A DNA stretch of 64,000 bases from Kitasatospora gansuensis (GCF_014203705.1 NZ_JACHJR010000001.1:1798001-1862000); one strand, 5' to 3'. Shown: positions 16,801 to 27,161, counted from the first letter of the stretch. The notes: a model not told the origin generated them from the letters alone. Numbers and translations are program-made.

Positions 16801-19800
16801 CCTGGGCCGGGTCGATCGGGTCGCCGTCCCGGGCCACCACCGCGTTCCGGGTGATCACCACGAGCCGCGCGCCCTCGGTGCTCTCGTCGGCCAGCCAGTC
16901 CTGCACGGCGGTCAGCGCGTCGGCCGTCACCAGCCGGACCACGTCCGGCAGTTCACCCTCGGGGGTGGCGATCATCGGGCGGCGGACGAAGCCCTCGGCG
17001 GCCGCACCGGCCGGCAGCGCGAGCGGCTGCCAGCCGATCCGGTAGAGCGGCTCGCGGCGGCCCGCCCGCCCGGCCTCCAGCTGCTCGGCCGAGACCTGAC
17101 GCAGCACCAGCGACTCGACCCGGGCGACCGGCAGACCGGCCGGGTCGGCGATGGTCAGCGCCAGGGTGTCCGTCCCGTTCGGGGTGATCCGGACCCGGAC
17201 GGCGGAGGCGCCGACCGAGTGCAGCGCGACCCCGGACCAGGCGAACGGCACCCGGGTGCCCTCCGGCACCGGACCGGCCAGGTCGGCGGCGTGCAGCGCG
17301 GCGTCCAGCAGCGCGGGGTGCAGACCGAAGGCGTCGGCCTTGACCTCCTGGTCGAGGGCGACCTCGGCGAACACCTCGCCGCCGAGCTGCCAGGCGGCCC
17401 GGACGGCGCGGAACACCGGTCCGTAGCCGTACCCCTGACCGGCCATCTGCTCGTACAGGCCGCTGACGTCGAGCGGCTGCGCGCCCTGCGGCGGCCAGAC
17501 CGCCAGCTCGGCGGCGTCCGCGACCGGGACGCCGGAGCCGAGCACGGCCTCGGCGTGCCGCTCCCACGGTCCGTCCTCGGTACGGGAGTAGAACTCGACG
17601 GTGCGCCGGCCGGAGCCGTCGGCGACGCCGACCACCACCTGCAGCGCGACGTCGCCCTCGGCCGGGATCACCAGCGGGGCGGCCAGCGTGAGTTCCTCGA
17701 CCAGGTCGCAGTCGACCTGATCGCCTGCGGCCAGCGCCAGTTCGACGAAGGCGGTGCCGGGCAGCAGGACCACGCCCGCGATGACGTGGTCGCCCAGCCA
17801 GGGCTGGGCCCGCAGCGAGAGGCGGCCGGTGAGCACCACGGTGTCCGAACCGGCCAGGCTGACCGCCGCACCCAGCAGCGGGTGCTGGACGACGTCCTGG
17901 CCGAGACCGGCGGCGTCGGCGGCGACGGTCGGCGCGGTCAGCCAGTACCGCTTGCGCTGGAACGCGTAGGTGGGCAGCGGGATCCGGCGCGGCGCGAGAC
18001 CCGCGTACGGGGTGTCGCCGTCGAGCGCGCCGCCCCGGGCGTGCATCCGGGCGACGGCCGAGACCAGCTCGCCGACCTCGTCCCGCCCGGCGCGCAGCGC
18101 CGCGACGAAGACCGCGTCGGTGGCCTGCTCGGGCAGGCAGTCCGGGCCCATCGCGGCCAGCACCGCGTCGGGACCGAGCTCCAGGAAGCTCCGGACGCCG
18201 TTCGCCGCCAGGGTCTGGACGGCGTCGTGGAAGCGCACCGACTCCCGGACGTGCCGCACCCAGTAGTCCGGCGAGGTCAGCTCCTCGGCGGTGGCCGGGC
18301 GGCCGGTGACGGTGGAGACGATCGGGATGCGCGGGGCGGAGTAGTCGAGGATCCCGGCGATCAGGCCGAACTCCTCGAGCATCGGCTCCATCAGCGGGGA
18401 GTGGAAGGCGTGCGAGACGTTCAGCCGCTTGGTCCGCTCGAACCGGGCGGCGATCGCCAGGACGGCGTCCTCCTCGCCCGCGACCACCACCGCGCGCGGG
18501 CCGTTCACCGCCGCGATGCTGACGCCGTCGGTCAGCAGCGGCAGGATCTCGTCCTCGCTCGCCTGGATCGCCACCAGCGCGCCGCCGGTGGGCAGTTCCT
18601 GCATCAGCCGGCCGCGGGCGGCCACCAGGGTGGCGGCGTCCTCCAGCGAGAGCACCCCGGCCACGTGGGCCGCGGCGATCTCGCCGACCGAGTGGCCGGC
18701 CAGGAAGTCCGGGCGCAGGCCCCAGGACTCGACCAGGCGGTAGAGCGCGACCTCGACCGCGAACAGCGCGACCTGGGCGTAGCAGGTCTGGTGCAGCAGC
18801 TCGGCCTCGGGCGAGTCCTCGGCGGCGAACAGCACGTCCCAGAGCGGGAGTTCGAGCTGCAGGTCGAGGTAGCCGATGGCCTGGTCGAGGGCCCGGGCGA
18901 AGACCGGGTAGGTCTCGTAGAGCTGACGGCCCATCGCCAGCCGCTGGCAGCCCTGGCCGGTGAACAGGAAGGCCAGCCGGCCGGCCGGAGCGGTGCCCCG
19001 GAACAGCGTGGGGATCTCCGCGTCCGCCGCCAACGCCCGGAGTCCGGCGAGCAGTTCGTCGCGGTCCTGGGCCACCAGGACGGCCCGCTCGGCGAGCGTG
19101 GCGCGGGTGGTGGCGAGCGAGTGGCCGAGGTCGGCCGGGGTGAGCTCCGGGTCGGCCTCGGCCAGCGCGAGCAGCCGCTCGGCCTGGCCGTGCAGGGCCT
19201 GCCCGGTCTTGGCGCTGACGGTGACCGGCACCGGGGTCGCGGCGCCGGGCTCCGGGCTCGACGAGGCGGGCTCGACGGCCGGCGGCTCCTCGATGATCAC
19301 GTGCGCGTTGGTGCCGCTGACGCCGAACGAGGAGACACCGACCCGGCGGGGGCGCTCGGCGTCCCGCGGCCAGTCCTGGTCCTCGGTCAGCAGCCGGACG
19401 TCACCGGCGGACCAGTCGATGCTGCTGGACGGCGCGTCCACGTGCAGGGTGCGCGGCAGCACACCGTGCCGCAGCGCCATGATGACCTTGACGATGCTCG
19501 CCACGCCCGCGGCGGCCTGGGTGTGGCCGATGTTGGACTTCACCGAGCCGAGCCAGAGCGGCCGGTCCTCGGGGCGGCCCTTGCCGTAGGTGGCCAGCAG
19601 GGCCTGGGCCTCGATCGGGTCGCCGAGCGTGGTGCCGGTGCCGTGCGCCTCGACCGCGTCCACCTGATCCGCCGTCAGCCCGGCGGTGGCCAGGGTGTCA
19701 CGGATCAGGCGCCGCTGGGCGGCGCCGCTCGGGGCGGTGAGGCCGTTGCTGGCCCCGTCCTGGTTGATGCCGGTGCCGCGCACCACGGCCAGCACCGGGT

Positions 19801-20959
19801 GGCCGAGCCGCTGGGCGTCGGAGAGCCGCTCGACCACCAGCACACCGACGCCCTCGCCGAAGGCGGTGCCGTCGGCGGCCTCGGCGAAGGCCTTGATCAC
19901 GCCGTCCTCGGCCAGCCCGCGCTGGCGGCTGAACTCGGTGAAGATCGCCGGGCTGCCCATCAGCGTGACGCCACCGGCCAGCGCGAGCGAGGACTCGCCC
20001 CGGCGCAGCGACTGGACGGCGAGGTGCAGCGCGACCAGCGAGCTGGAGCAGGCGGTGTCGATGGTGAGGGCCGGGCCCTCGAGCCCGAGGGTGTAGGCCA
20101 CCCGGCCGCTGGCGATGGAGAGCGCGGTGCCGGTCAGCAGGTAGCCGTCCAGGCCCTCGGGGCTCTCGTGCGAGCGGACGCCGTACTCGTGCGCGCCGGC
20201 CCCCAGGAAGACGCCGGCCCGGGTGCCGCGGAGCCCGGTCGGGTCGATGCCCGCGTGCTCCAGCGCCTCCCAGGCGGCCTCCAGGGTGACCCGCTGCTGC
20301 GGGTCCATGGTGAGCGCCTCGCGCGGGCTGATACCGAAGAAGTCGGCGTCGAACTCGGCGGCGTCGTAAAGGAATCCACCCTTGCGGGTGTAGCTGCGGC
20401 CCGGTGCGTCCGGGTCCTGGTCGAAGAGGTTGTCGAGGTCCCAGCCGCGGTCGTCCGGGAAGTCACCGGAGACGGTGCGGCCCTCGCTGACGATCCGCCA
20501 GAGCGCCTCGGGGGTGGTCACCTCGCCGGGGAAGCGGATGCCGACGCCGACGATCGCGATCGGCTCGTCGTCCGCGTACGCCGCCAGGGTGGACACCGCG
20601 GCGTCCTCCGGCAGGCCCAGTGCCTCGGCCCGAAGGTACTCGGCGAGCAGCGCGGGGGTCGGGTGGTCGAAGCCCGCCGTGACCGGCAGGGCCAGTCCGG
20701 TGGCCGCGTTCAGCCGGGCGTGCACCTCGACCAGACCGAGCGAGTCGAGGCCCTGCTCCTTGAACGGGCGGTCGGCCTCGACCACCGGATCGACGCCGGG
20801 GCGCACTCTGCGGAGCACCGCCCGGGTCTGCTCACTCACCAGGTCGAGCAGCACGCGGCGCTGCTCGGAAACCGGCAGCGCCTCCAGTCGACGGACCAGT
20901 TCGGACCGGTCCACCGGCGTCTGCCCGTCACCGGAAACGAAACTCCCAGACTCGCTCAT
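4859..20959 (-). CDS. Modular type I PKS: loading ACP plus three KS-AT-DH-KR-ACP modules
   Basis: This 5366-residue protein starts at the ATG at 20959, preceded by GGAG; the frame is open 26 codons further upstream but without a good ribosome site. It begins with a lone loading ACP (Ser73 in GLDSLG) and has no loading KS or AT, the arrangement of VinP1-type macrolactam synthases that take an aminoacyl starter from a separate acyltransferase. Three KS-AT-DH-KR-ACP modules follow, with KS cysteines at 304, 2009 and 3715. All ATs show GHSVGE and HAFH (malonyl-CoA). KR1 has VDD (B-like); KR2 and KR3 have MDN. DH3 has Ser (LLDAALS) where the others have His. There is no ER domain. A helical tail ending in [14 protein letters not shown] should dock to the next PKS protein. 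It acts first in the assembly line and makes a triene. Confidence 0.95.
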   Translation of the reverse strand: MSESGSFVSGDGQTPVDRSELVRRLEALPVSEQRRVLLDLVSEQTRAVLRRVRPGVDPVVEADRPFKEQGLDSLGLVEVHARLNAATGLALPVTAGFDHPTPALLAEYLRAEALGLPEDAAVSTLAAYADDEPIAIVGVGIRFPGEVTTPEALWRIVSEGRTVSGDFPDDRGWDLDNLFDQDPDAPGRSYTRKGGFLYDAAEFDADFFGISPREALTMDPQQRVTLEAAWEALEHAGIDPTGLRGTRAGVFLGAGAHEYGVRSHESPEGLDGYLLTGTALSIASGRVAYTLGLEGPALTIDTACSSSLVALHLAVQSLRRGESSLALAGGVTLMGSPAIFTEFSRQRGLAEDGVIKAFAEAADGTAFGEGVGVLVVERLSDAQRLGHPVLAVVRGTGINQDGASNGLTAPSGAAQRRLIRDTLATAGLTADQVDAVEAHGTGTTLGDPIEAQALLATYGKGRPEDRPLWLGSVKSNIGHTQAAAGVASIVKVIMALRHGVLPRTLHVDAPSSSIDWSAGDVRLLTEDQDWPRDAERPRRVGVSSFGVSGTNAHVIIEEPPAVEPASSSPEPGAATPVPVTVSAKTGQALHGQAERLLALAEADPELTPADLGHSLATTRATLAERAVLVAQDRDELLAGLRALAADAEIPTLFRGTAPAGRLAFLFTGQGCQRLAMGRQLYETYPVFARALDQAIGYLDLQLELPLWDVLFAAEDSPEAELLHQTCYAQVALFAVEVALYRLVESWGLRPDFLAGHSVGEIAAAHVAGVLSLEDAATLVAARGRLMQELPTGGALVAIQASEDEILPLLTDGVSIAAVNGPRAVVVAGEEDAVLAIAARFERTKRLNVSHAFHSPLMEPMLEEFGLIAGILDYSAPRIPIVSTVTGRPATAEELTSPDYWVRHVRESVRFHDAVQTLAANGVRSFLELGPDAVLAAMGPDCLPEQATDAVFVAALRAGRDEVGELVSAVARMHARGGALDGDTPYAGLAPRRIPLPTYAFQRKRYWLTAPTVAADAAGLGQDVVQHPLLGAAVSLAGSDTVVLTGRLSLRAQPWLGDHVIAGVVLLPGTAFVELALAAGDQVDCDLVEELTLAAPLVIPAEGDVALQVVVGVADGSGRRTVEFYSRTEDGPWERHAEAVLGSGVPVADAAELAVWPPQGAQPLDVSGLYEQMAGQGYGYGPVFRAVRAAWQLGGEVFAEVALDQEVKADAFGLHPALLDAALHAADLAGPVPEGTRVPFAWSGVALHSVGASAVRVRITPNGTDTLALTIADPAGLPVARVESLVLRQVSAEQLEAGRAGRREPLYRIGWQPLALPAGAAAEGFVRRPMIATPEGELPDVVRLVTADALTAVQDWLADESTEGARLVVITRNAVVARDGDPIDPAQAVVWGLVRSAEAENPGRFVLADLDGSAESERALTAALASGETELALRDGEFLVPRVTALPAEAETGDSPWNATDTVLITGGTGGLGGHLARHLVAEHGVRHLLLTSRRGADAPGAAELSAELAEQGATVTIAAVDAADRAALAAVLAEVPAEHPLTAVVHTAGVVDDGLVGSLTPARVDHVMRPKVDATWNLHQLTEGQDLRAFVLYSSTATALDGAGQGNYAAANLFLDALAAQRKAAGLPVTSLAWGLWLGGAGMGADLDEAALQRARRLGMAGLLPHENLALFDRALSTSEPSVIPVRIDLRALQARADGVPQLLRGLVRSVPRRAAAGAGRSADETPLVQQLAGLAEGERVETLLDLVRTHAASVLGHDSAESVSATRAFNELGFDSLAAVELRNRLNAATGLRLSATLTFDYPNPRALAEHIASKVTSTPATAPRRERVAGVVGADDPIAIVAMACRYPGGVTSPEGLWQLVDEGRDVIDRFPADRGWPADLYDPEPGKPGKSSSREGAFLYDAGQFDADFFGISPREAQAMDPQQRLLLEVSWETLERAGIDPHALRGSDTGVFAGVMYHDWGLRMGPLPEEIAAYHGNGSLASVVSGRVAYTLGLEGPAVSVDTACSSSLVAMHWAIQALRQGECSLALAGGVTVMSTPDTFIDMSRQRGLAADGRCKSFGAGADGTGWGEGVGMLLLERLSDAQRNGHQVLGLIRGSAVNSDGASNGLTAPNGPSQQRVIQQALATAGLTTSDVDAVEGHGTGTTLGDPIEAQALLATYGQDRPEGQPLWLGSLKSNMGHTQAAAGVGGVIKMIEAIRHGVLPRTLHAEQPSDKIDWEAGAVELLTEARAWPETGRVRRAGVSSFGISGTNAHVIVEQAPEVPAAVVEPTAPVGDATLVPWVISGRTAPALRAQAAGLRTYLDTLADGELASSALGLVTGRAGLEHRAVALGADRAQLAEALDALAEGAGAADFVREGKLAFLFTGQGSQRLGMGRELHAAFPVFAAAFDEVLAELDGSLREVIWGDDADELNRTVNTQAALFAVEVALFRLVQSWGVRPDFVSGHSVGEIAAAHVAGVISLSDAAKLVSARGRLMQELPAGGAMVAIQATEAEILPLLTDRVSIAAVNGPRSVVISGDEATVLEIASGFERTKRLSVSHAFHSPLMDPMLDEFRTVVSGLTFAEPKIAVVASGSFTDPEYWVSHVRDAVRFADNIGRLESRGVTTYLEIGPDAVLTAAGADNLGEDSEALFVSTLRRERGEERELLTGLARAHARGVTVDWTALLPGAQARTDLPTYAFQRQRYWIDLVGVGFGDLGSAGLEAVDHPMLSAAVVSPDNGGVVLTGRLSIDTQAWIGDHGVLGNVLLPGTGFVELAVRAGDQVDCGRVEELTLEAPLILAPGGAVALQVVVGAADAAGTRSVSVYSRPEGGADQDWTRHANGVLAPEPTAPEFELTIWPPQGATVIDVENAYERLTDRGYGYGPVFQGLKAAWRRGDDVFAEVALPAQSHAEAARFGLHPALLDTAMHVDLLLDGTAGDEGETLLPFSWNGVSLHAAGANALRVHIRRVRGAEVSAIGVADTSGQLVATVESLVSRPVSSEQLAASQGKLNEILHRVDWQRGELVAASVTVPTLAELLGSDAEVPAVVLHRITAPAAADVPAGVRAAVADALGAVQSWLADERFDGSRLVLVTQQAVVAGESEAIELAQAPVWGLVRSAIEENPGRFALLDLDGSAESDRALPAAAAAGEPEAALRAGQLLVPRLARVAIAAPAVPVWDSTGTVLITGGTTGLGALVARHLVAEHGVRHLLLTSRRGADAPGAAELSTELAELGAEVAIAAADVSDRAALAAVLAGIPAEHPLTGVVHAAGVMDNALIEALTPDQFDYVLRPKADAAWHLHELTQSQDLTAFVLFSSAGGQVLAAGQANYAAANVFLDALATHRREAGLPATALAFGMWAVNTGLGDVTAADLDRMNRLGLPALTATEGLAAFDAATGTEHPQLAALRIDRTGVLARGEGIPALLRGLTGGPARQRAQAGGAQADGNALAGKLAGLTEAQRDRHLLELVRTQVAAVLGHAEIDAVGADRAFKDLGFDSLAAVELRNSLGGATGLRLPATLVFDFPTSRAVADFLKTKLAGSTAPKAPVARPAAEAVADEPIAIVSISCRFPGGVRSAEDLWRLVVDGVDAVSEFPTDRGWDIESIYDPEPGLAGKTYARTGGFLHDSNEFDPEFFGIMPREALAMDPQQRLLLQGAWEAFELAGIDPQSMRGSQTGVYAGVMYHDYGTRLPYVPEELTGYIGNGSAASIASGRVAYTLGLEGPAVTVDTACSSSLVALHMAVQALRAGEITMAIAGGVTVMPTPELFVDFSQQRGLSADGRCKAFSGAADGTGWSEGIGLLLVERLSDAERNGHPVLAVIRGSAINQDGASNGLTAPNGPSQQRVIQKALDASGLSAADIDLVEGHGTGTRLGDPIEAQALLATYGQDRPEDRPLWLGSIKSNIGHAQAAAGVSGVIKMAMAVRNGLMPRTLHVDEPSPQVDWTAGEVRLLTEAREWPQITGPRRAGVSSFGLSGTNAHLIIEQAPVPAELTVAQDDSELPLVPLLFSAKSAKSLPAQAAKLLDRILGDQELSLLDVGFSLATGRAQLDHRAVVLAGDRDSAIVALTALAEQSGHPTAVTGIAAPGGLTAFLFSGQGAQRLGMGRELHAAFPVFAAAFDAALAELDGHLDRPLGEVVWGEDAELLNRTVYTQSSLFAYEVALFRLVESWGLLPDVLVGHSVGELAAAHVAGVFSLPDAARLVAARGRLMQELPSGGAMVAIQATEEEILPLLTERVSIAAVNAPRSVVVSGDEAEVEAVIGSFEGRKTNRLRVSHAFHSPLMEPMLDEFRQVAESVAYGVPELRVVSNLTGTEASSEQLGSAEYWVRHVREAVRFADGIGFLEREGVTRYVELGPDGVLTALAGGTLAGDGLVLAATARKDRTGPEALLAALAELQVAGNGPDWAAFFAGHGARRVDLPSYAFEKRHYWLDVPALPGGDVAGIGQTPAEHPMLSAVVVSPVDGGVVLTGRLAMDTHPWLADHNVLGTLLLPGTGYVELALRAGEEVGCDLVEELTIEAIMPLTATGGTAVQVVVGAADASNRRTLEVYSRFENAPDYVDWTRHVSGFLAPSEATATVPAAFDVTYGSWPPAGAEEVDISDVYDYLTSQGYYYGPRFRGLKAVWRRGEDVFAEVALPDDVREEAAGFRVHPALLDAALSATDFLGGYRPQDIGSSHLPFAWTGVSLHAGGAARMRVKLNSTGPDAVRLELADSTGLPVATVEQLVVRAITPDRIAAGAAASTGLKQHESLFRIGWSHLPLGAAGSATAAGRVIVGDAAGLDLDLPVFESLTALADAAGTVQPELILLPVRSGAGEVPADARAALEGVLSTLQQWLAEDRFADTRLMVLTRGAVAVEEDERIDLAQAGVWGLVRAAQQENPGRILLVDLDSGNVPVQLAALGEPELAVRGVDVRVPRLAGVAESGVPPVSPWDSEGTVLITGGTSGLGALVARHLVAEHGVRHLLLTSRRGLASPEAAALAAELTEAGAEVTVAAADAADRAALAGLLTGIPDAHPLRGVVHAAGVMDNALVGSLTPEQLDNVLRPKLEAGWYLHELTKDLDLTAFVLFSSCAGLLVGTGQANYGAANRFVDALAVHRRELGLPGTSLAFGLWTQKTGLGGGVTEADLHRMNRLGMPAMTGEEGLALFDEALGLTEEAVLVPIRLDVPALAAVADEISPLFRELVRSQNRRPARTTKAKAVAVEAEPAGQLSLEQRLAGLGRAERDRFLLDLVRNHVAAVRHDDPAAIDVTRGFTELGLDSLAAIELRNRLQTATGLRLPATLMFDYPNPGALAEFLLTELLPGLEDSEPEASAQSELDEGEFRRALGALPLAALREAGLLDALLKLTAPQATAPQATAPAPAADITTMAIDDLVRAALAANSN

Positions 20960-21001
20960 CGAGATACGCTCCACTTTATCCGTCTTCGCCGGCAGGCCAC
21001 G

Positions 21002-21023
21002 CACGGGCAGCCCACGGGCAGCC
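21002..21023. repeat. Perfect tandem 11-bp direct repeat upstream of the loading PKS gene
   Basis: CACGGGCAGCC occurs twice without a gap, 43-64 bp upstream of the PKS ATG at 20959. The 11-bp period is about one helical turn, as in some activator sites, but the unit does not match the CCCCTA motif found elsewhere in the cluster. It could be part of the leader, a regulator site or a chance duplication. Confidence 0.5.
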
Positions 21024-21063
21024 ACAGAAACGCACACTACGGAAACTCGAACACGCGCCCAAG

Positions 21064-21089
21064 CCCCTAAGGCCCCCTAGGGCCCCCAG
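21064..21089. promoter_or_regulatory. CCCCTA-type triple repeat in the divergent promoter region
   Basis: Three units start at 21064, 21074 and 21084 (CCCCTA, CCCCTA, CCCCAG), an exact 10-bp period. They lie in the 213-bp gap between the divergent loading PKS gene (start 20959) and the ligase gene (start 21173), about 85-130 bp from each start. The same motif recurs in the other inter-operon gaps here. It is probably the binding site of a cluster regulator that controls both directions. The regulator family is not known from the sequence. Confidence 0.6.
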
Positions 21090-21172
21090 AGTGGGATTAC
21101 GGGTGTACAAGGGGCGGCACATCCGTGGTACCAAAACCCTGGATAGCTCTAGCCGACAGGGGACTGATTCAC

Positions 21173-22753
21173 GTGAACTTGAGTGCCGAGAATTACGCGC
21201 AGCGGCCTGCCGAGCGAATTCATGAATTCATGCTCGCCCCGGTCGCATTCGCTCCCGAACGACCCGCCGTGGTCGAATCCGACGGAGTCGGCGGGCTGGT
21301 CACCACCACCTATCGGGAGCTCGCCGACCGGGTCGAGCGGTACGCCGCCGCACTGCTGGACCTCGGCCTCGACATCGGGGACCGGGTGATCCTGGAGTCC
21401 GACACCTCGGGGCACGCCATCGCCCTGCTGCTGGCCTGCTCCAAGGCCGGGGTCGCGTTCATCCCGGTCAGCCCGGAGACCCCGGACAAGCGGCTGCACT
21501 CGATCATCTCGACCACCGCGCCCGCGCTGCACCTGCAGAGCCCGACCGGCGCCCGGCAGGGCATCCCGGCCGAGGTCGGCACCGCCAGGTTCGGGCCGAA
21601 CGGGCTGGCCGTGGAGCGCCCGCCGGTGGCCCGGGTGCGCCACCGCCGCGAGGCGTCCGCCACCGACCCGGCGTACATGATCTTCACCTCCGGCACCACC
21701 GGGCGCCCCAAGGGCGTGGTGATGAGCCACCGCGGCGTGGTGGCCTTCTACCGGGGCATGCTGGCGGCCGGCATCGTCGGCACCGAGGACCGGGTGGCCA
21801 CCACCTCACCGCTGCAGTTCGACTTCTCGCTGCTGGACATCGGCCTGGCGCTGGGCAGCGGCGCCACCGTCGTCCCGGTGCCGCGCGCGGCGCTGCCCTG
21901 GCCCCGGCGCTTCCTGGCCTTCCTGAACGAGGCCGAGGTGACCCAGGTGAACGGCGTGCCGTCGATCTGGCGCGGAGTGCTGCGGCACGAACTCGCCGGG
22001 CTGGCCGAGCTGGAGAAGCTGCGCGGCGTGCTGTTCTGCGGCGAGGACTTCCCGCTGCCCGAGCTGCGGCTGCTCCAGCGGGCCCGGCCGAACGCCCGGC
22101 TGGTCAACTGCTACGGCGCCACCGAGTCGATGGCCGCCTCCTTCACCGACGTGCCCAACCCGCTGCCGGACGAGCTGGAGAAGCTCTCGATCGGCTTCGC
22201 CTACCCGGGTGCCGAGATGACCATCGTCGACGAGGACCTGGTGCCGATCACCGAGCCCGGCGTCGTCGGCCACATCCACCTGCGCGCCCCGTCGCTGTTC
22301 ACCGGCTACTGGGACGACCCCGAGGCGACCCGGGCGGCCCAGGTGCCGGACCCGCTGAACCCCAAGTCCGGCCAGCTGGTGCTGCGCACCGGCGACCTGG
22401 CCTACCAGGGCGCCGACGGCGAGCTGTACTTCTGCGGCCGGGCCGACAACCAGGTGCAGATCCGGGGCAACCGGGTCGAGCTCGGCGAGGTGGAGCGCCG
22501 GATCCTGGAGTTCCCCGGGATCACCGCGGCCGCCGCGCTGGTGCTGCCGCGCGCCGACAAGGAGCCGGTGCTCGGCGCCTTCGTGGTGACCGCCAAGGAT
22601 GCCCAGCAGATCAGCGAGAACGAGATCCGGGCCTTCTGCAAGGAGACCCTGCCGGCCTACATGACCCCGCACGAGCTGCGGGTGGTGGACAGCCTCCCGG
22701 TCACCCCGAACGGCAAGATCGACCGCAAGGTGCTGGCGGCGAGCGTCGCCTGA
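21173..22753 (+). CDS. VinN-like beta-amino acid:ACP ligase (AMP-forming)
   Basis: This 526-residue ANL-superfamily adenylating enzyme should activate the beta-amino acid starter with ATP and load it on a discrete ACP. The GTG at 21173 is chosen because AGGGGA lies 9 nt upstream; the frame extends to 21125 without a ribosome site. Seen: phosphate loop [10 protein letters not shown] near residue 171, FDFSLLD near 218, LRTGDLAY near 404 and the C-terminal catalytic Lys in NGKIDRK near 515. The Asp-rich FDFSLLD segment lies where VinN-type ligases carry the Asp that binds a beta-amino group (family knowledge; alignment by eye). The gene is divergent from the loading PKS and convergent with a second ligase. 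Which of the two ligases activates the starter and which adds the protecting amino acid is inferred. Confidence 0.85.
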   Translation: MNLSAENYAQRPAERIHEFMLAPVAFAPERPAVVESDGVGGLVTTTYRELADRVERYAAALLDLGLDIGDRVILESDTSGHAIALLLACSKAGVAFIPVSPETPDKRLHSIISTTAPALHLQSPTGARQGIPAEVGTARFGPNGLAVERPPVARVRHRREASATDPAYMIFTSGTTGRPKGVVMSHRGVVAFYRGMLAAGIVGTEDRVATTSPLQFDFSLLDIGLALGSGATVVPVPRAALPWPRRFLAFLNEAEVTQVNGVPSIWRGVLRHELAGLAELEKLRGVLFCGEDFPLPELRLLQRARPNARLVNCYGATESMAASFTDVPNPLPDELEKLSIGFAYPGAEMTIVDEDLVPITEPGVVGHIHLRAPSLFTGYWDDPEATRAAQVPDPLNPKSGQLVLRTGDLAYQGADGELYFCGRADNQVQIRGNRVELGEVERRILEFPGITAAAALVLPRADKEPVLGAFVVTAKDAQQISENEIRAFCKETLPAYMTPHELRVVDSLPVTPNGKIDRKVLAASVA

Positions 22754-22770
22754 CGTCACCTCACCTGAAT

Positions 22771-22813
22771 GGCCGTCGGCCCCGACCTCCGCTGGAGGTC
22801 GGGGCCGACGGCC
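22771..22813. terminator. Bidirectional hairpin terminator between convergent ligase genes
   Basis: A perfect 20-bp stem (22771-22790 with 22794-22813) closes on a 3-nt loop. It sits 17 bp after the 21173 ligase stop and 6 bp from the stop of the convergent 22820 ligase. No strong T-run follows, as is usual in high-GC actinomycetes. It probably serves both genes. Confidence 0.85.
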
Positions 22814-22819
22814 GTGTCG

Positions 22820-24397
22820 TCAGGCAGCTACGGCCTCCAGCTCGGCGGCCGCCTGCCGGGCCAGCAGGCCGCGGTCCACCTTGCGGTTGGCGTTCAGCGG
22901 GAACTCCGCGACGTGCCGGTAGTGCCGGGGCACCATGCTGTGCGGCAGCACCTCCCGCAGCTGGCGGGCCAGTTCGGCCGGCGGCGACTTCTCGCCGACG
23001 TAGAAGACCACCAGCTCGGTGCCGTTCGCGCCCTCCCGGGCCACCGCCACCGCGTCCTGCACCCCGGCGCAGACCCGCAGCGCGTGGTCGATCTCGGCCA
23101 GTTCGACCCGCCAGCCCTGCACCTGCACCTGGGCGTCCAGCCGGCCGAGGTAGACCAGCACCCCGTTGCCGTGCTGCCGCACCCGGTCGCCGGTGCGGTA
23201 CCAGCGGCGGCCCTCATGCTCCAGGAACCGGCCCTGGTCGTCCGTCGGGTCGAGGTAGCCGGTGGTCATCTGCGGTCCGGTGATGCAGAGTTCGCCCTCG
23301 GTCAGCGAGGGCACGCCGTTCGGGGCGAGCAGCACGAAGTCGTGGCCCTCGTGCACCGTGCCGATCGGGGTGAGCCCGTTGACGCAGAGCACCGGCGAGG
23401 TGTCCCGGTCCCAGCGGTAGCCGGTGACGGTGACGGTCAGTTCGGTCGGCCCGTAGATGTTCTCCAGGGTGGAGTTGGGCGCGGCGTCCTGCCAGTCGGT
23501 GGCGTCCGCGGCCCGCAGTGCCTCGCCCGCGAACAGGCTCCAGCGCAGGCCGGGCATCGAGTCCGACTTCAGCCCCCGGGTGCGGCGCACCAGCGAGATC
23601 GCGCTCGGCGTGGAGAACCAGACCGTCACCCCCTGCTGGGTGAGGTAGCCGGGCAGGTCGTGGTACGCCTCGTTGGGCAGCGCCAGCAGGGTGGCGCCGG
23701 CGCCCCAGGCACAGAACATGTCGAAGACCGCGCAGTCGAAGTTGACGTCGAAGGTCTGCGAGAAGATGTCGTCGGCGTTGAAGTCGTAGCGCCGGTCCAG
23801 CAGTTCGAAGTAGTGGTGGGTGGAGCCGTGGCTGATCGGCACGCCCTTCGGGGTGCCGGTCGAGCCCGAGGTGAACAGCACATACGCCCGGTCGGTGGCG
23901 CTCACCGGGCGCGGCTCGGTCAGCGCGTCCCGCTCGTCCAGGGCGATCCCGCGCAGCGGCAGGCCGCGCAGCAGCCCGGCCTCGTCCAGCCCGTGGCCGG
24001 GGGCGAGCACCGGCAGGTCGAGGCCCTCGGCCGCCAGCTCGACCAGGTTGGCCAGGCCGAACCGGTCGGCGATCACGGCCTGCACCCCGGCCACCTCGAG
24101 CATCCGGCGGGTCCGGGCGACCGGGAAGTCCGAGCGCAGCGGCACCACGGTGCGGCCGGTGTAGAGCCCGGCCAGGATCGCGACGTACGCCTCGACCCCC
24201 TTGCCGGCCAACACCCCGATCACCTCGGGCGGCTCACCGGGGCCGGCCAGCAGGGCGCCCGCCCAGCTCAGCGCGCGGCGGTGCACCTCGGTGTAGGTCA
24301 GCGACTCGGCGCCCAGCCGGACCGCCAGGCGGTCGGGCGAGACGGCCAGGCCGCGGAGGAATCGGGCATGCAGCGCAGGCCCGTCGGTCAGGTTCAT
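22820..24397 (-). CDS. VinM-like amino acid:aminoacyl-ACP ligase (A-domain-like)
   Basis: This 525-residue stand-alone adenylation-domain protein starts at the ATG at 24397 with GGAGG close upstream. The longer open frame overlaps the divergent ACP gene and is rejected. Motifs: TSGSTGTPKG near residue 177, NIYGPTELTVTV, YRTGDRV and a C-terminal Lys in NANRKVDRG near 504. In vicenistatin-type pathways the second ligase (VinM) couples an amino acid, usually alanine, to the free amine of the beta-aminoacyl-ACP, which protects it during chain extension. The presence of a VinJ-like amidohydrolase at 28688 supports this role. Its amino-acid specificity cannot be read with confidence. It converges with the 21173 ligase and is divergent from the ACP gene. 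Confidence 0.82.
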   Translation of the reverse strand: MNLTDGPALHARFLRGLAVSPDRLAVRLGAESLTYTEVHRRALSWAGALLAGPGEPPEVIGVLAGKGVEAYVAILAGLYTGRTVVPLRSDFPVARTRRMLEVAGVQAVIADRFGLANLVELAAEGLDLPVLAPGHGLDEAGLLRGLPLRGIALDERDALTEPRPVSATDRAYVLFTSGSTGTPKGVPISHGSTHHYFELLDRRYDFNADDIFSQTFDVNFDCAVFDMFCAWGAGATLLALPNEAYHDLPGYLTQQGVTVWFSTPSAISLVRRTRGLKSDSMPGLRWSLFAGEALRAADATDWQDAAPNSTLENIYGPTELTVTVTGYRWDRDTSPVLCVNGLTPIGTVHEGHDFVLLAPNGVPSLTEGELCITGPQMTTGYLDPTDDQGRFLEHEGRRWYRTGDRVRQHGNGVLVYLGRLDAQVQVQGWRVELAEIDHALRVCAGVQDAVAVAREGANGTELVVFYVGEKSPPAELARQLREVLPHSMVPRHYRHVAEFPLNANRKVDRGLLARQAAAELEAVAA

Positions 24398-24410
24398 TCT
24401 GCCTCCAGGA

Positions 24411-24427
24411 GAGGGGTGGTAAGGGGT
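24411..24427. promoter_or_regulatory. CCCCT-type repeat pair upstream of the 22820 ligase
   Basis: AGGGG occurs at 24412-24416 and 24422-24426, which reads as two CCCCT units 10 bp apart on the minus strand. It lies 15-30 bp upstream of the ligase ATG at 24397 and about 95 bp from the divergent ACP start. Spacing and sequence match the other CCCCTA repeats of the cluster. Its closeness to the start codon means it might instead sit in the leader of the ligase transcript. Confidence 0.45.
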
Positions 24428-24517
24428 TGCGGCCCGCACTCCCGGCGCGGGTATCGTCAAACTCGCAAGGCATCCTGGAAATCCCGCCCAGGTCGGGAAT
24501 CGACATTCGGAGTCAGC

Positions 24518-24766
24518 ATGTGGGACAAGAAGTTCGAGAACACGATCCGTCGGCACCTGCCGTATCTGGAGGCCGGTGACGAACTGCGGCCCGACGTCAG
24601 TCTCCGCGAACTGGGCCTCGACTCGATGGGCACCGTCGACCTGCTCGCCTCCCTGGAGGAGACGTACGGTGTCGAGTTCATCCACGACTTCCTGAACTCC
24701 GAGACCTTCTCCACCGCGGAAACCCTGTGGGACGCGATCTCGAAGCTCGGTGCGCCGGCTGTCTGA
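24518..24766 (+). CDS. Discrete acyl carrier protein for starter-unit assembly (VinL-like)
   Basis: This 82-residue carrier protein has its phosphopantetheine Ser36 in LGLDSMG. The ATG at 24518 follows CGGAGT at a spacing of about 8 nt. It is acidic and single-domain, and sits among the two ligases and the acyltransferase. In the vicenistatin pathway the equivalent protein, VinL, carries the beta-amino acid during decarboxylation and aminoacylation before transfer to the PKS. It is transcribed alone, divergent from the 22820 ligase and convergent with the acyltransferase, and ends at a strong hairpin. Confidence 0.92.
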   Translation: MWDKKFENTIRRHLPYLEAGDELRPDVSLRELGLDSMGTVDLLASLEETYGVEFIHDFLNSETFSTAETLWDAISKLGAPAV

Positions 24767-24787
24767 CCGTCAGAGACGTCGGCCTGA

Positions 24788-24824
24788 AATTCCCTCCGGA
24801 ATCCTGGTGATTCCGGAGGGAATT
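24788..24824. terminator. Hairpin terminator between the ACP and acyltransferase genes
   Basis: A perfect 16-bp stem (24788-24803 with 24809-24824) has a 5-nt loop and is followed on the plus strand by CCTTTT. It lies 21 bp after the ACP stop and 4 bp from the TAA of the convergent acyltransferase. It should end both transcripts. Confidence 0.88.
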
Positions 24825-24828
24825 CCTT

Positions 24829-25770
24829 TTAGGCGGCCCGCCGACGGGGCTGCATGGCGCTGCGCGGGTTGACCGGGACCACCTCGAAGTTGCGGGTGGT
24901 CGCGCCGACCCGGCCGAACAGACCGTCAGGTCCGCAGACCCGGACGGTGCCGATGCCCAGCCGCTGGAAGGTCTCCACCACGGCCGGCCAGCGCACCGGC
25001 TTCACGTAGCCGTCCAGGATCATCGTCCGGACGCCCGCGCCGGTGGTGAGCACCGAGCCGTCCTGGTCCGCCACGATCGGCAGCACCGGGTCGGCGAAGG
25101 TCAGCCGGTCGACCACCTCCGCCTCGACCCGGTCGCGCAGCGCGCCGAAGGCCGCGGAGTGCATCGGCGGGTTCATCGTGTACAGCGGCAGGCCACCCAT
25201 CGCCCGCAGCCGGGCCTGCAGCCAGTCCACCCGGCCCTCGCGCAGCGAGAGCATGTAGAAGTCCTCGTCGATGTAGCAGGAGATGTCGTACCACTCCCCC
25301 TGCTCGTCCAACTCGGCCAGTACTTCGGCCAGTCGGGCCTGCGGGGTGCGGGTGAACGAGTGGGTGACGATGTCCCGGTGCTCGACCGCGAAGTACTCGT
25401 CCTCGCAGCGGGCCAGCTGGGCGGTCGCCCAGACCGCCTCGGCGAAGTCCAGCGACCCCGAGTGCACGGCGGCCGCCTTGCTGCCGAAGCTCGGCCCGGC
25501 GATCAGCTCGGGGCGGGTGTCCAACTCGGCCTCGGCCCACTGGGCGAGGGCGACGCAGTTCACCAGGAAGGCGACCTGGGCGTACTCCGAGTAGTCGCTC
25601 TCACTGGCCCGGTAGCGCGCCAGCAGGTCGTATCCGAGGGTCTTCCCGGCGGTCGCCACCAGCTTCCGGGCGAACGGGTTGAGCAGCATGAACTTCGCCA
25701 CGTCCGCGAACTGCGACGGCCCCATGCCGGGGAAGATGATCGCGGTACCGGGCCGGTCTTCGGCCTTCAT
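24829..25770 (-). CDS. VinK-like acyltransferase, starter transfer from discrete ACP to PKS loading ACP
   Basis: This 313-residue stand-alone acyltransferase has the malonyltransferase fold. The nucleophile is Ser94 in AGPSFGS, the catalytic His204 is in PPMHSAAF, and the N-terminal motif reads FPGMG rather than the usual FPGQG. It lacks the malonyl-AT signatures GHSxGE and HAFH. Its size, context and odd motifs fit VinK, which moves a dipeptidyl starter between carrier proteins instead of using malonyl-CoA. The loading PKS here has an ACP but no loading AT, so a trans-acting enzyme is required. It is the last gene of the leftward run from the aminomutase (46 bp after the PLP enzyme) and ends at a hairpin. 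An editing or trans-malonyl role is less likely. Confidence 0.85.
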   Translation of the reverse strand: MKAEDRPGTAIIFPGMGPSQFADVAKFMLLNPFARKLVATAGKTLGYDLLARYRASESDYSEYAQVAFLVNCVALAQWAEAELDTRPELIAGPSFGSKAAAVHSGSLDFAEAVWATAQLARCEDEYFAVEHRDIVTHSFTRTPQARLAEVLAELDEQGEWYDISCYIDEDFYMLSLREGRVDWLQARLRAMGGLPLYTMNPPMHSAAFGALRDRVEAEVVDRLTFADPVLPIVADQDGSVLTTGAGVRTMILDGYVKPVRWPAVVETFQRLGIGTVRVCGPDGLFGRVGATTRNFEVVPVNPRSAMQPRRRAA

Positions 25771-25816
25771 CTCGGGTTGTTCCCTTCAGAGTTGGTGGAT
25801 CGGTCAGCCACAGCCG

Positions 25817-27073
25817 TCAGCCGACGAGCTTGCTGAAGGCTTCCTCGATCCGGGTCAGCACGTCCCGGATGTGCGGGAGCGACAGCGGGTCCTCGGAGTC
25901 CAGGGCGAGCTGCTGCTCCTCCCGGGTGTGGCCGTAGAGCAGGCTGGTGGCGGCCTTGAAGCGCAGCGCCCCGGCGTCGTCGCCGAGGTTGTCGCCCGCC
26001 AGCACCACGATGCCGAACTCGTCGAACAGGTACCGGAACAGGGACTGCGCGTCGGTGATCCCCTTGGCCTCCAGCACCGCCCGCTTCGGCTCGAAGTCCG
26101 GGTAGACGTAGAACCCGCCGGTCGGCGGACGGCAGGTGGCGCCGGCGCCGATCATGATCCGGTACACCGCGCGGGCCACCGCCCCGTGCAGCCGGGCGCT
26201 GCGGGCGAACCGGTCGCGCACCTCCGGCGGCTCGGAGAAGGCGTACGCGGCGACCTCCTGCATCGGGATGGCCAGCGTCGACCAGACCTCGCTGGCCAGC
26301 GAGATGACGCCGTCCCGGACGCTGTTGCCCCAGGTGCTGTCGGGGAACCGGGCCACACCGATCCGCCAGCCGCCGAGCGCCAGGGTCTTGCTCAGGCCGT
26401 TGGTGACGATGGTCCGCTCCGGCAGCACCTCGGCGGGGCTGAGCACGGGGGTGGCCGGGTCGTGCACCACGTCCCGGTAGATCTCGTCCGAGATCAGGTA
26501 GAGGTCCTCCTCCTCCGCCACCGCGCAGATCTCCCGTACGAGTTCGGGTGAGACCACGGTGCCGGTCGGGTTGTCCGGGAGGGTGAGCACCACCAGCCGC
26601 GGGTTGCCGCCGGCCGCGCGAGCGGCCCGGACGGTCTCCCGCAGCTTGACCGGATCCGGCACACCGCCGCACTCGGCCGGGATGTCCACCTCGTACACCT
26701 GCTTGCCGGCCAGCAGGCCCTGCGGCTTGTAGGTGTTCCAGGCGGGCTTGGGGATCACCAGGTCGCCGGGGACGACGAACTGAACCGCCATCAGCAGCGG
26801 CTTGCTGCCCGGGGCGACCACGACCTGCTCGGGCTCGGTCGGCAGGTTGCGGCGGCTGAAGTAGCCCGCCGCCTCCCGCCGGACCGCCCGGCCGCCGGGC
26901 ACCGCCCCGTAGGCGTTCTCCCCGGAGCTGGCCGCCAACTGCCCCTTCAGTGCCGGGTGGACCGGCAACCGCGCCTCGCCGAAGGCCAGGTGGACGATCG
27001 ACTCGCCCCTGGTCCGGCGCTCCGCCACGTCGTTGTTGAGGTCCAGGTTCGGTGACACTTTCCGGTTGGCCAT
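25817..27073 (-). CDS. PLP-dependent aminotransferase-fold enzyme of starter biosynthesis
   Basis: This is a 418-residue fold-type I (aspartate aminotransferase class) protein. The ATG at 27073 has AAGGAG 7 nt upstream; the longer frame overlaps the aminomutase and is rejected. Seen: Asn168 in DNPTG, Asp196 and Tyr199 in SDEIYR, the PLP Lys229 in SKTLALGGWR, and Arg237. It lies between the aminomutase and the VinK-like gene, so it belongs to the starter pathway. Two roles are possible: a true transamination, or decarboxylation of a carrier-bound beta-amino dicarboxylate, as aspartate beta-decarboxylases use this same fold. The second would replace the PLP decarboxylase step known in vicenistatin. 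The family assignment is firm; the reaction is inferred. Confidence 0.85.
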   Translation of the reverse strand: MANRKVSPNLDLNNDVAERRTRGESIVHLAFGEARLPVHPALKGQLAASSGENAYGAVPGGRAVRREAAGYFSRRNLPTEPEQVVVAPGSKPLLMAVQFVVPGDLVIPKPAWNTYKPQGLLAGKQVYEVDIPAECGGVPDPVKLRETVRAARAAGGNPRLVVLTLPDNPTGTVVSPELVREICAVAEEEDLYLISDEIYRDVVHDPATPVLSPAEVLPERTIVTNGLSKTLALGGWRIGVARFPDSTWGNSVRDGVISLASEVWSTLAIPMQEVAAYAFSEPPEVRDRFARSARLHGAVARAVYRIMIGAGATCRPPTGGFYVYPDFEPKRAVLEAKGITDAQSLFRYLFDEFGIVVLAGDNLGDDAGALRFKAATSLLYGHTREEQQLALDSEDPLSLPHIRDVLTRIEEAFSKLVG

Positions 27074-27161
27074 CGCCAGCTCCTTCCACTGAAATTCCGC
27101 CGGTGCGCCAGAAGTTGCGCCCGGATCGGGAGGAGGGTCCCGCCGCCTCCCCCCGGATTGC

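Noticed and set aside
22820..24685. Longer N-terminus for the 22820 ligase (start at 24685)
   Set aside because: It would overlap the ACP gene on the other strand and lacks family similarity before residue MNLTDG. GGAGG sits just before the ATG at 24397.
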